Positions 17,860 to 26,105 of a DNA stretch of 64,000 bases are shown one piece after another. The DNA is taken from contig CAYZJB010000002.1 in NCBI GenBank assembly GCA_964478735.1, positions 1 through 64,000 on the forward strand, written 5' to 3'. Under the pieces are notes generated by a model. It saw only the letters and a list, made by a program, of their open reading frames with translations, did not search any database and was not told the DNA's origin. Origin of the DNA: CAYZJB01 sp964478735 (lineage in GTDB: Bacteria; CLD3; SB21). Position numbers and translations under genes: made by a program. How positions within the stretch are numbered: the stretch's first letter is position 1; each line of letters opens with the position of its first letter.

Positions 17860-19875
17860 ATGACTGAACCGATCCATCTTGCTTTTGTCTGGCACCAGCA
17901 CCAGCCGTTCTACAAACTTACCGGATCGTCCCTTTATTTTCTTCCGTGGACAAGGCTTCATGCCGTCAAAGATTACTTTGATATTCCGGCGCTGGCCCAA
18001 GCTTATCCCGCGATTCGGCAGACTTTCAATCTGACTCCATCGCTGTTGATCCAGCTCCAAGACTACGTTAAGCACAGTGCGGCGGATCGGGCGTTGATTC
18101 TGACGCTGAAGGCGGCAGATGAACTCACCGATGAGGAAAAACATTACCTCATCGACCATTTTTTCATGGCCAATGAGCGGCACATGATCGAACCGTACGA
18201 CCGGTATCGCGAACTGGCGTTCAAACCGAAGGACCCGGCACAATGGTCGGCACAGGATTATCGAGACCTTCAGGTGTGGTTTAATCTTGCGTGGCTGGGC
18301 TTTCACGCACAGGAAGATACCGCAGCAAAGGCGCTTTTTCTTCAAGGCCGGGACTACTCTGAGGACGACAAAAAGCTCATTATCGACATCCACTATGATG
18401 TCATGCGACGTGTGATTCCGTTGTATGCTGAATTGCAACAGTCCGGGCAGTTTGAATTGACCGTATCACCCCTCTATCATTCGATTCTTCCACTCTTATG
18501 TGACTTGGCCGAAGGTGGACCCGACGCTCCGGCATGGCGCTTTCCTGAAGACGCGGAGCGACAGATCGTCGATGGGATGACGGTTTTTCGTCGGTTGTTT
18601 GACCATTCTCCCGAAGGCATGTGGCCTTCCGAGGGAGCCGTTAGCCTAGAGGCACTCTCCCTGATGGCGAAACGGGGAATCCGATGGACGGCGACGGACG
18701 AGGCCATTTACCGGCATTCGGATAAATCGGCCGGCTCCGTCACGCAGCCCCACGTCGTGGAGACGGAATTCGGGCCGATCGCTTTACTTTTTCGCGATCG
18801 GCAACTGTCGGATGCGATCGGATTTCGTTATGCGCATATGCCGGCCGAAGACGCCGTTCAGGATTTTATCAATCGCGTTGAGAGTTTGCGACAGGAAATC
18901 GTGAACCGCGGTGAATCGCCCGCAAACCACCTGATTAGCGTGATCCTGGACGGGGAAAACTGCTGGGAGACGTACACGGATAACGGTCGACCATTTTTGA
19001 GCGGCCTGTACGACGCGCTGTCGGCTCATCCTGCGATTCGCACGGATACGGTTTCCGGTTTTCTTCAGACTCAGGACCGGTCGCGATTACCGCGTATTAC
19101 GCGGCTCCATGCAGGATCATGGATCAACCATAGCTTTGATACCTGGTTTGGCGGTCATGCCGAAAAGAAGAAGGCTTGGTTTTTTCTATCTCAAGCCCGA
19201 CAAATGTTGAAACTGGAATCAAACGTTACCCCGGAAATCTGGGACGAGCTCTTCATGGCTGAAGGCAGCGACTGGTTCTGGTGGTACGGCGACGACCATA
19301 CCGCACTGCATAAGCATGAATTTGACTACCTTTTTCGCCATCACGTCAAACGTCTTTACGAATTGACCGGGCATGATTATCCGAAAGAATTGGATCAGCC
19401 GATTATGGCCGGTACACACGAGCGGAGGAAAATTCTAAGACCGGAACGAGCCATCACACCGGTCATCGACGGGATTGTCTCGCCGCATTCGGAATGGGCG
19501 GGGGCGGGCTGCTATCGACCCGATCAAGGTCAGTCGACCATGCACATGGCCAATCCATGGATTGAACGCCTGTTCTATGGCCGAAACCACGACCGGGTTT
19601 TCGTACGCCTTGATTTTACGGACGATCAGCGTGAACGATTGAGCAACAATGGGACCCTCAAACTGCAGCTTCTGACTCCGCGACCGATCGGTCTGGAAAT
19701 TTCGAGCGCAGGACCTCAATCCAGCGGCGATGATTCAGTGATTTGTGCGTATCGAGACGTCCTTGAAATGTCGTTTGAACACCGTAACCTATCAACAAGC
19801 CTTATGGTTAAAGTCATGGGAATTCACGGCGAAGAAGCATCTTTTCCTTCAACGAGTCCTATTATCATCACATAA
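17860..19875 (+). CDS. glycoside hydrolase family 57 protein (amylase/glucanotransferase type)
   Basis: GH57 enzymes act on alpha-glucans. The 671-residue protein has the N-terminal HQHQP motif (residues 12-16), the region GMWPSEGAVS with the expected catalytic Glu, the conserved ILDGENCWETY with the expected acid/base Asp, and a C-terminal beta-rich domain. The start begins exactly at the conserved strand (IHLAFVWHQHQP). No Shine-Dalgarno is visible; a terminator-like hairpin ends 5 nt upstream. No other glycogen genes are adjacent; the agmatinase-like gene follows after 13 nt. Exact specificity (alpha-amylase, branching or transferase) cannot be assigned. Confidence 0.88.
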   Translation: MTEPIHLAFVWHQHQPFYKLTGSSLYFLPWTRLHAVKDYFDIPALAQAYPAIRQTFNLTPSLLIQLQDYVKHSAADRALILTLKAADELTDEEKHYLIDHFFMANERHMIEPYDRYRELAFKPKDPAQWSAQDYRDLQVWFNLAWLGFHAQEDTAAKALFLQGRDYSEDDKKLIIDIHYDVMRRVIPLYAELQQSGQFELTVSPLYHSILPLLCDLAEGGPDAPAWRFPEDAERQIVDGMTVFRRLFDHSPEGMWPSEGAVSLEALSLMAKRGIRWTATDEAIYRHSDKSAGSVTQPHVVETEFGPIALLFRDRQLSDAIGFRYAHMPAEDAVQDFINRVESLRQEIVNRGESPANHLISVILDGENCWETYTDNGRPFLSGLYDALSAHPAIRTDTVSGFLQTQDRSRLPRITRLHAGSWINHSFDTWFGGHAEKKKAWFFLSQARQMLKLESNVTPEIWDELFMAEGSDWFWWYGDDHTALHKHEFDYLFRHHVKRLYELTGHDYPKELDQPIMAGTHERRKILRPERAITPVIDGIVSPHSEWAGAGCYRPDQGQSTMHMANPWIERLFYGRNHDRVFVRLDFTDDQRERLSNNGTLKLQLLTPRPIGLEISSAGPQSSGDDSVICAYRDVLEMSFEHRNLSTSLMVKVMGIHGEEASFPSTSPIIIT

Positions 19876-19888
19876 CCCGGAGGTTTTT

Positions 19889-20767
19889 GTGCCGCCGCTT
19901 GCCAGAAATTTTCTCGGTATCGAACCTGTATTGTCCGATTACGGCAAAGCTAAAATCGCCGTTCTTCCGATTCCCTACGAGGCGACCACCAGTTACGGAC
20001 GTGGCACGCGTCGCGGACCGCAGGCCATCATCGACGCTTCAAGAATGGTGGAGTATTATGATGAGGAGATCGATCGTGAGACGGTGCGAGACTTCGGCGT
20101 GGCCACGTTGAAGCCGGTCGTTTTCAAAGGAAGAAAGGGCGCAGCGGCCATGACGTTGATCCAGCGCCGGGTCGCAGGCATTTTAAAAGACGAAAAATTT
20201 CCGGTCTGTTTCGGCGGAGAGCACACGATCACGAGTCCGATCGTGAGGGCCGTACAGGATCACATCGGTCCGGATTTCTCCATTTTACAGATCGATGCCC
20301 ACTCGGATCTACGGGAAACGTACGAGGACTCTCCCTTGAGCCATGCGTGCGTGATGAAGCGGATCTGGGACTTCAACCGTAATATCGTTCAGATCGGCAT
20401 TCGCGCCCAGTCTACGGAGGAGCGGGATCTGATCATCTCAAATGGTATCGCGACTTTTTATGCAAAAGATCTTCCGGGCGATCCCGATTGGAAAGACAAG
20501 GCCATCCGGCAATTGAAAGATCGCGTGTATATTACGATCGACTGTGACGGACTGGACCCGACGCTGGTTCCGGCAACCGGTACTCCGGAACCTGGCGGCC
20601 TGGGCTGGTTTGACATTCTTGATTTTATGCGTCGGGTGTTCGAACGCCGCAACGTCGTCGGATTTGATATCGTGGAACTGTCGCCGGTGAAGGGATTGCA
20701 TTATGTCGATTACAGTCTGGCAAAGCTCGCGTATCGGCTGATGGGATACAAATACAGCCTCAAGTGA
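19889..20767 (+). CDS. speB: ureohydrolase, agmatinase type
   Basis: Members hydrolyse agmatine (or another guanidino compound) to urea and an amine with a dinuclear manganese centre. Metal ligands are visible in CFGGEHT, IDAHSDLR, PLSHA and ITIDCDGLDPT. The C-terminal segment DIVELSP is typical of agmatinases. The start is GTG 19889 with GGAGG 6 nt upstream; this yields 292 residues, the family length, whereas a longer frame from 19745 would overlap the GH57 gene. Agmatine as the substrate is inferred. It ends at a bidirectional terminator. Confidence 0.86.
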   Translation: MPPLARNFLGIEPVLSDYGKAKIAVLPIPYEATTSYGRGTRRGPQAIIDASRMVEYYDEEIDRETVRDFGVATLKPVVFKGRKGAAAMTLIQRRVAGILKDEKFPVCFGGEHTITSPIVRAVQDHIGPDFSILQIDAHSDLRETYEDSPLSHACVMKRIWDFNRNIVQIGIRAQSTEERDLIISNGIATFYAKDLPGDPDWKDKAIRQLKDRVYITIDCDGLDPTLVPATGTPEPGGLGWFDILDFMRRVFERRNVVGFDIVELSPVKGLHYVDYSLAKLAYRLMGYKYSLK

Positions 20768-20825
20768 TGCGAGAATCCGGAGGGAAGTTTACAACCGTAA
20801 ATTAGCTGCCTTCGAACGCAATAAA

Positions 20826-20856
20826 AAAAGGCCGTCAGGGACGGCCTTTTGTTTTT
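20826..20856. terminator. bidirectional intrinsic terminator
   Basis: AAAAGGCCGT (20826-20835) pairs with ACGGCCTTTT (20841-20850) around CAGGG. It has a T-rich tail on the plus strand and an A-run that gives a T-run on the minus strand, so it can end both speB and the convergent cNMP-binding gene. Confidence 0.85.
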
Positions 20857-20870
20857 AATTTCCAAAAAAA

Positions 20871-21953
20871 TCACACGAGCATTTTGACCACGGTGTCGGC
20901 GAGTTTCGATACGTCCTGGGAATCGATCAACGCGGAGTTGGGCACGCTTTTTAGTTTGGCCACCACGTCGGAGTCGACGCTTGCATCCGTGATGAAAATA
21001 AACGGGATGTCGCCCTCCGTTTCCCGTACTTGCATGCAAAAATCATAACCCGAAACTTCTTCGTACTTGAAATCCGAAATGATCACGTTGGGTTTCATCG
21101 ATTTCATCAACCCGATGCTTTCCGTGATCTCCCCGGCCGATTTGACCGTGTGTCCGAGACTGCCGAGGTTTTTTTCGATGATTTTACGTACGACCATGCT
21201 GTGATTGATCACCAAAACGGATCCGGTTTTTTGCGACGCTTTGGGCGGTTCAGCGGTTCCGCTGAACGCCATGATTTTGGGTTTGATGACAAAGGTGCCG
21301 TCTTCCCAGCCCATCATTGCGTCAAGCGCTTCGTCGTCATTGAATGATCCGAGTTTGATGTTCTGCAGGACCCCTTTGTCGAACTCGATCAGGGCCGTAT
21401 CCGTTCCATTGTAAACTTCGAGGTGGCCGGTAAGTGAATTGGATTCACAGAAGGCGATGACTTCGGTAATGTGTTTGTCTTTCAGGCTGCCGGACGGCCC
21501 GGCGGGTTGACCGCTCGACTTGATCTGTTTGGCCTTTTCGGAAACCACGGCATTGGTATCGCGGAGCCGCTGGCTCATGATCTTGCTCATCGCAATGGAA
21601 ATCGACGGGTATTTTTCCAGAATGACGTCGAAGTCTTCTTTCTCCAGGACAAACGTCTCGGTGTCCTCGGAGGCAATGACCGTCGCCGACCGGGGTTCGC
21701 CCGTCAGCAGGGCCATTTCACCGAAATAATTGCCCGAACCGATTTCAGCCAGTGTTTCGCCGTTGGCTGCCGTGACAGCCACTTTGCCGCTCAGGACAAT
21801 CCACATCTTGTCGCCGGGGTCACCGACTTTGCAAATCGTATTTTTGGACTTGAATTGTTTGAACTTGAGACGTTCCGTGATGAAGTCAATACTGTCTCTT
21901 CCGAGAGAACGAAAAAAGGGAACTTCCTTTAAAATTTCACCAATCTGTATCAT
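20871..21953 (-). CDS. cyclic nucleotide-binding / DUF4388 (PATAN) / pseudo-receiver signalling protein
   Basis: Three modules in 360 residues: a CRP-like cNMP-binding domain (about 1-125, with the phosphate-binding cassette GEMALLTGEPRSATV), a DUF4388/PATAN domain (about 150-240), and a C-terminal receiver-like domain (about 248-360). The receiver keeps the acceptor-like Asp in VIISDFK, but the usual acidic pair is INHS and the conserved Lys is missing, so it is probably not phosphorylated normally. Start ATG 21953 has GGAGG 6 nt upstream. There is no DNA-binding domain. DUF4388 proteins are often found in gliding or adventurous motility signalling; the role here is unknown. Confidence 0.82.
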   Translation of the reverse strand: MIQIGEILKEVPFFRSLGRDSIDFITERLKFKQFKSKNTICKVGDPGDKMWIVLSGKVAVTAANGETLAEIGSGNYFGEMALLTGEPRSATVIASEDTETFVLEKEDFDVILEKYPSISIAMSKIMSQRLRDTNAVVSEKAKQIKSSGQPAGPSGSLKDKHITEVIAFCESNSLTGHLEVYNGTDTALIEFDKGVLQNIKLGSFNDDEALDAMMGWEDGTFVIKPKIMAFSGTAEPPKASQKTGSVLVINHSMVVRKIIEKNLGSLGHTVKSAGEITESIGLMKSMKPNVIISDFKYEEVSGYDFCMQVRETEGDIPFIFITDASVDSDVVAKLKSVPNSALIDSQDVSKLADTVVKMLV

Positions 21954-22007
21954 GAATTCCTCCGAGGGAGCACGCTGTTTTGCCAAAAGCGGGATAACAT
22001 AAAAAAG

Positions 22008-22217
22008 TTACAATTCGTGCGCAAGATATTTTAGCCCGTACAACATCGCTGCGAGCAGGATGATGAGTATAATGACAAGCCGTGAAAAGGGGTTCCGGGG
22101 CTTCTGGTATCGGGGAAAATGGATTCGTTTACGGCGTTGGGCCTCGGGATCCTTTTTCGGTTCGTAATACAGTGGACGATAATCGAACTGGCGTCGGTCG
22201 GGTTGTCTGAACAGCAT
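22008..22217 (-). CDS. small protein with C-terminal membrane anchor
   Basis: A 69-residue hypothetical protein. The first 45 residues are basic and Arg/Pro/Tyr-rich (QPDRRQFDYRPLYYEPKK and RRKRIHFPRYQKPR), then one hydrophobic helix (about 46-64) and a short tail. It starts 15 nt after the dipeptide epimerase stop on the same strand, which supports a real co-transcribed gene. I do not recognise a family. Confidence 0.6.
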   Translation of the reverse strand: MLFRQPDRRQFDYRPLYYEPKKDPEAQRRKRIHFPRYQKPRNPFSRLVIILIILLAAMLYGLKYLAHEL

Positions 22218-22232
22218 GGCCTTAATGTAGCG

Positions 22233-23252
22233 TTAGATGGGCACAACTCCAAGCCCGGCTTTTTCCGTGACGGCGAGGAGGCCTTTTTCAACGCGGATTC
22301 CGGTAAAGAGGTCGTTTTTGATGAGCAGATGGCCGTCGAGGTCAATGAAATCCGTCAGCGCTCCCAAATGTGCCGCGGCTGCAATTCCGACCGATGTCTG
22401 AACCATGCACCCCAACATCGTCTGCAAGCCACGTGCGCGGGCGCGGTTTAACATCCGTACGGCATGGAGCAGCCCACCGCATTTGTCGAGCTTGATGTTG
22501 ACGCCGTCAAAATGCTTATGCCACCGTCCGATATCGTCTATAGAGCGAATATTTTCATCGCCGAATAGAGGTATTGCAGATTGACGGCGAATTTCCGGCA
22601 TTCGGGCGGCCTCTTCCTTGGGCAACGGCTGCTCGATCATCTGGACGTTGAGAGGCTCGAGCCATTTGATCTTTTGGACCGCTTCGTCGAACGTCCAGCC
22701 TTCATTGACATCGATGCGCAGAGGTTTTTCGGTCGCGTTTCGAATGGTTTCGAGTATTTCATAATCCCTATCGCCGCGCCCCATTTTGATTTTAAGTACT
22801 GAAAAACCGTCTGCTTCCTTGATCTTGAGTCGTAATGTGTCCGCCGTGTCGATACCGATGGTAAAACTGGTCGGACGAACGGGAGGGCGATCGATGTTGA
22901 GCATTTGCCAGAGCGGAACGCCGAGACTTTTTGCTTTCCAGTCGGCGACGGCCATCACCAGCCCCGACCGCGCGGAAGGCGCTGATGGAAATTGGCATGC
23001 CAGATAACCGTCAATTTGTTCCAGCGGCGTATCGGCCGCGTTTTCGCAAATCCAGGGCGTCGCTTCGTTGTAAACCGCCGTGACGGAGTTGCACGTTTCA
23101 CCAAAATACGACGATGGAGCGGCTTCACCGAAACCCTCGACGCCATCGGCGAGCACACGGACGATGACGACCTGTCGCTGCGTAATCTGCGAGTCGCTTA
23201 ACATGAATGGATGCCGGAGATGGATGGTCGGAACATCCCAGAGGAGTTTCAC
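22233..23252 (-). CDS. dipeptide epimerase (L-Ala-D/L-Glu epimerase, enolase superfamily)
   Basis: The enzyme belongs to the mandelate racemase subgroup and likely epimerises L-Ala-D-Glu from murein recycling. Catalytic and metal residues are visible: K154 and K156 in LKIKMG, D181 in DVNEGW, E207 in EQPLP, D232/E233 in GDEN, and K254/K257 in NIKLDKCGG. Length is 339 residues. It starts at GTG 23252, sharing its G with the TAG of the upstream protease gene. Substrate is inferred from family resemblance; an o-succinylbenzoate synthase (MenC) role is less likely, as no menaquinone genes are near. Confidence 0.87.
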   Translation of the reverse strand: MKLLWDVPTIHLRHPFMLSDSQITQRQVVIVRVLADGVEGFGEAAPSSYFGETCNSVTAVYNEATPWICENAADTPLEQIDGYLACQFPSAPSARSGLVMAVADWKAKSLGVPLWQMLNIDRPPVRPTSFTIGIDTADTLRLKIKEADGFSVLKIKMGRGDRDYEILETIRNATEKPLRIDVNEGWTFDEAVQKIKWLEPLNVQMIEQPLPKEEAARMPEIRRQSAIPLFGDENIRSIDDIGRWHKHFDGVNIKLDKCGGLLHAVRMLNRARARGLQTMLGCMVQTSVGIAAAAHLGALTDFIDLDGHLLIKNDLFTGIRVEKGLLAVTEKAGLGVVPI

Positions 23253-23908
23253 TAGCCTACAAAAACATCGATGAAAGACTGGACCCAGCCCAGGATCTGG
23301 TTATTAACAGGGTTCGTCACTGCGCCGACGACCCCGGTCGCCATCATAGCGACCAGGAGAAACATTCCCATAAATCCGAGGCTTCGGTACTGGTCGCCGA
23401 GTGAATCGGGAAGGAGATTCGCCACGACGTGAGAACCGTCCAGCGGGGGAACCGGAAGGAGGTTGAACACCGCGAGCCAGACGTTGATCTGAATGCTCGT
23501 GACCATGAACCTATAAGCGTAATCGATGAACTCACCGTTCAACGATGGAAAGAGCGGTGTAGAAAGAGCGATCACAATGATGATAATGGCCGAAAGAAAC
23601 GTCAACAGAAAGTTGGATGCAGGACCGGCCATGCTGACCAGAATATCGTCGCGTTTAAAACTTCGAAAATTATTTGGATTGACCGGTACCGGCTTGGCCC
23701 AACCGAACAGGATACCCGCATTGGTTGCAATCAAAATCAGCGGAATAATGAGCGTGCCCCACAGGTCAAAATGTTTGACGGGATTAAGGGTGATACGCCC
23801 TTCGCGCTCCGCCGTATCGTCGCCGCACCATTTAGCGACGATTCCGTGCGCGTACTCGTGGATGACGACGGCAAAAATAAGAACCGGGAAGAAGATCAAT
23901 TGACTCAC
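23252..23908 (-). CDS. site-2 protease family (M50) membrane metalloprotease
   Basis: An intramembrane zinc protease of the short S2P group with 218 residues. HEYAH (17-21) supplies two metal ligands and the catalytic Glu; the third ligand lies in NLLPVPPLDGSHV. About six hydrophobic segments are visible and no PDZ domain. Start GTG 23908 is chosen because AAGGAG is 5 nt upstream; a TTG at 23929 would put the ribosome-binding site inside the gene. It is the first gene of a unit with the dipeptide epimerase and the small membrane protein. Confidence 0.87.
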   Translation of the reverse strand: MSQLIFFPVLIFAVVIHEYAHGIVAKWCGDDTAEREGRITLNPVKHFDLWGTLIIPLILIATNAGILFGWAKPVPVNPNNFRSFKRDDILVSMAGPASNFLLTFLSAIIIIVIALSTPLFPSLNGEFIDYAYRFMVTSIQINVWLAVFNLLPVPPLDGSHVVANLLPDSLGDQYRSLGFMGMFLLVAMMATGVVGAVTNPVNNQILGWVQSFIDVFVG

Positions 23909-23972
23909 GCAAACTCCTTGTCTAAACAAAACATGCTAATAAAAAGGCTTACGAATGTCAAACGATAAGGTG

Positions 23973-24671
23973 TCATTCCGATTCCGCTTTTTCCGCATAA
24001 CGGCGGCCCGCGATAAGGACGACGAATTCGCCGCGAGGCGGATGTTTCTGAAAATGCGCCAGCATTTCTGCGGCCGTACCGCGTTTGATCTCTTCGAATT
24101 TTTTGGTCAATTCCCTTGCCACGACGACGGGCCGATCGCCCAAAAAATCATGAATCTCCCCAAGCGTCTTGAGCAGCCGGTGAGGGGACTCGTACAGTAT
24201 GATCGTCCGGTCCTCGTTCTGCAACTCGGTCCAGCGCGTCTTGCGGCCTTTTTTCAACGGCAGGAATCCTTCGAAAACAAACCGGTCGGTCGGCAATCCG
24301 GCAGCGCATACCGCCGCTATCGCCGCGCAGGCCCCCGGAACCGGTACGACGGGGATGCTGTGCCGCCGGGCTTCCCGCACGAGCCGAAACGCGGGATCGG
24401 AGACCGTCGGGGTACCGGCATCGGACACGACCGCGATCTGTTTTCCTTCGTTCAGCATTTCGATCAACTGCGGGATACGTGCCAGTTCATTGTGTTCGAA
24501 GAATGAGATCAACCGCGCCTCGATCTGATAATGGTCGAGCAGAATACGCGTCTGACGTGTGTCCTCACACGCGACGACGTCTACGGTTTTGAGGAGACGA
24601 ACGGCACGGAAGGTCATGTCTTCGAGGTTACCGATCGGTGTCGCGACCACGTATAATGTTCCGGGTGTCAT
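23973..24671 (-). CDS. rsmI: 16S rRNA (cytidine-1402-2'-O)-methyltransferase
   Basis: RsmI methylates C1402 in the decoding centre. The 232-residue protein shows the tetrapyrrole-methylase-like fold motifs: LYVVATPIGNLEDMT at the N-terminus, EDTRQTRILL, SDAGTPTVSDPAF and the SAM-site VPGACAAIAA. It overlaps the rnpA stop as ATGA (24668-24671). Grouping with rnpA gives a short RNA-maturation unit. Confidence 0.95.
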   Translation of the reverse strand: MTPGTLYVVATPIGNLEDMTFRAVRLLKTVDVVACEDTRQTRILLDHYQIEARLISFFEHNELARIPQLIEMLNEGKQIAVVSDAGTPTVSDPAFRLVREARRHSIPVVPVPGACAAIAAVCAAGLPTDRFVFEGFLPLKKGRKTRWTELQNEDRTIILYESPHRLLKTLGEIHDFLGDRPVVVARELTKKFEEIKRGTAAEMLAHFQKHPPRGEFVVLIAGRRYAEKAESE

Positions 24672-25006
24672 CGCCGCATCTCTCGTGCCAGTTGTATCAA
24701 TTCATTGTGTACTTGAGGAAACGATTTTTCTATGATGGATCGCCGAACGATAATGAGCACGTCAAACCCAATCCAGACGAACGCCGACCGGCGAACGATT
24801 TCCCGAATGCGGCGCTTCCAGCGGTTTCGAACGACGGCATTTCCGATCCCGCGACCGCAACTGATCGCCACACGAAAATCGGGATCGTTCGTTACCTGGT
24901 AACTGAGGATCACGCAATTGCCGTTCACGCGGCGTCCACGTTTGAACAGACCGTCAATATCATCGCGGCGGCGAAGGACTCGGCTTTTCGGGAATCGCTC
25001 GTTCAT
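24668..25006 (-). CDS. rnpA: ribonuclease P protein component
   Basis: RnpA helps the RNase P RNA mature tRNA 5' ends. The 112-residue protein has the N-terminal SRVLRRRDDIDGLFKRGRRV region and the RNR motif NAVVRNRWKRRIREIVRR. The start is ATG 25006, overlapping the upstream kinase gene as ATGA; the frame extends further (to 25114) only inside that gene. rpmH, yidD and yidC, the normal neighbours of rnpA, are absent. It is coupled to rsmI by a second ATGA. Confidence 0.93.
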   Translation of the reverse strand: MNERFPKSRVLRRRDDIDGLFKRGRRVNGNCVILSYQVTNDPDFRVAISCGRGIGNAVVRNRWKRRIREIVRRSAFVWIGFDVLIIVRRSIIEKSFPQVHNELIQLAREMRR

Positions 25007-26103
25007 CGAGCGTTGACGGGAAGCAGGACATGAAACGCGGCGCCGTGCGGGTAATGTTCGGGTGGAGATACGGCCACGATCCGTCCCTTGTGGGCTTCGG
25101 TGACGAGACGGCAAAACGTCAGTCCGAGCCCCGTACCCAGATTATTCTTGGCCTTGGTTTCGCTCAACTGACCGAATTTTTCGAAGATCGACTGGCGAGC
25201 GTCTTCCGGGATGTCCGGTCCTTGATTGGATATGACGATCTCCACACGGCCGTCTTTGTGTTCCGCCGCCTCGACGATGATTTCACTCTTTGCATCGGCA
25301 AATTTGACGGCGTTGCTCAGCAGGTTCGAAATGACACGGCCGATTAGAATGCGGTCGATCTCGGCGTAGATTTCCTCATTTGATGCGCTCACACGGATCG
25401 ACAATCGGTGATGGGAGGCCAGGGGTTTCAGGCGTTGGGCGGCCTCGCGCAGAAGCTCGACGATCGCCGTGTCCTCCCGATGGAGTTCCATCTTATGGGT
25501 CTCGAGTTTACCCAGATCGAGCAGGTTGTTGATCAGCAGCAGCGCCTGTTCGACATCGGCCGAAGCAAACTGTATCAGTTCCTGTGCGTCGTCGTTCGTG
25601 ACCCGTTCCTGGAGCGTCTGCAGCGACATACGAATGGACGTGAGTGGGGTACGCAGATCGTGGACGATCATGCGCGTCAGGTCTTCCTTCAACTGCTCCA
25701 GTTTGAGAATTTCATCGTTCAGGTCTTTGGCGTGGAGAAGCGACTTCATGCGTGCCGCCAGGATCACGGCGTCGAAAGGGCGGGTGAGGAAATCGTCCGC
25801 TCCTGCTTCGATGCCCTTGACGTTGTCTTCGGTTTTATCCAGGGCGGTAATTATGATGATCGGGATCGTGCGGGTTTCCGGGTTCGATTTGATCCTCCGG
25901 CACACCTCAAAACCGTCCATTTCCGGCATCATGACGTCAAGTAAGATCAAGTTCGGGCGAACGGCTTTGACCTGTTGCAAAGCGTCACGACCGTCGGCAG
26001 CATGGATCACCCGATGGCCCAGCGGATCGATGAAACTTTCCATCATCATGCGGTTGAGTTCGCTATCGTCGACGACGAGAATGGTCCGTGATTCTGTGGC
26101 CAT
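25003..26103 (-). CDS. hybrid receiver-histidine kinase
   Basis: A cytoplasmic two-component protein of 366 residues. The N-terminal receiver (about 6-125) keeps the acidic pair DD, the acceptor Asp in LLDVMMPEMDG and the Thr in IITAL, but the usual Lys of the KPF motif is Arg (FLTRPFD). A HisKA domain follows with the phospho-accepting His in MIVHDLRTPL, then HATPase with N box NLLSNAVKFA, F box and GTGLGL. No transmembrane segment or sensor is present. Such receiver-first kinases act downstream of other kinases. Its stop overlaps rnpA. Confidence 0.92.
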   Translation of the reverse strand: MATESRTILVVDDSELNRMMMESFIDPLGHRVIHAADGRDALQQVKAVRPNLILLDVMMPEMDGFEVCRRIKSNPETRTIPIIIITALDKTEDNVKGIEAGADDFLTRPFDAVILAARMKSLLHAKDLNDEILKLEQLKEDLTRMIVHDLRTPLTSIRMSLQTLQERVTNDDAQELIQFASADVEQALLLINNLLDLGKLETHKMELHREDTAIVELLREAAQRLKPLASHHRLSIRVSASNEEIYAEIDRILIGRVISNLLSNAVKFADAKSEIIVEAAEHKDGRVEIVISNQGPDIPEDARQSIFEKFGQLSETKAKNNLGTGLGLTFCRLVTEAHKGRIVAVSPPEHYPHGAAFHVLLPVNAR

Positions 26104-26105
26104 TA

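Noticed and set aside
22119..22451. Plus-strand 110-codon frame
   Set aside because: Opposite the epimerase and small membrane protein; no homology-like features.
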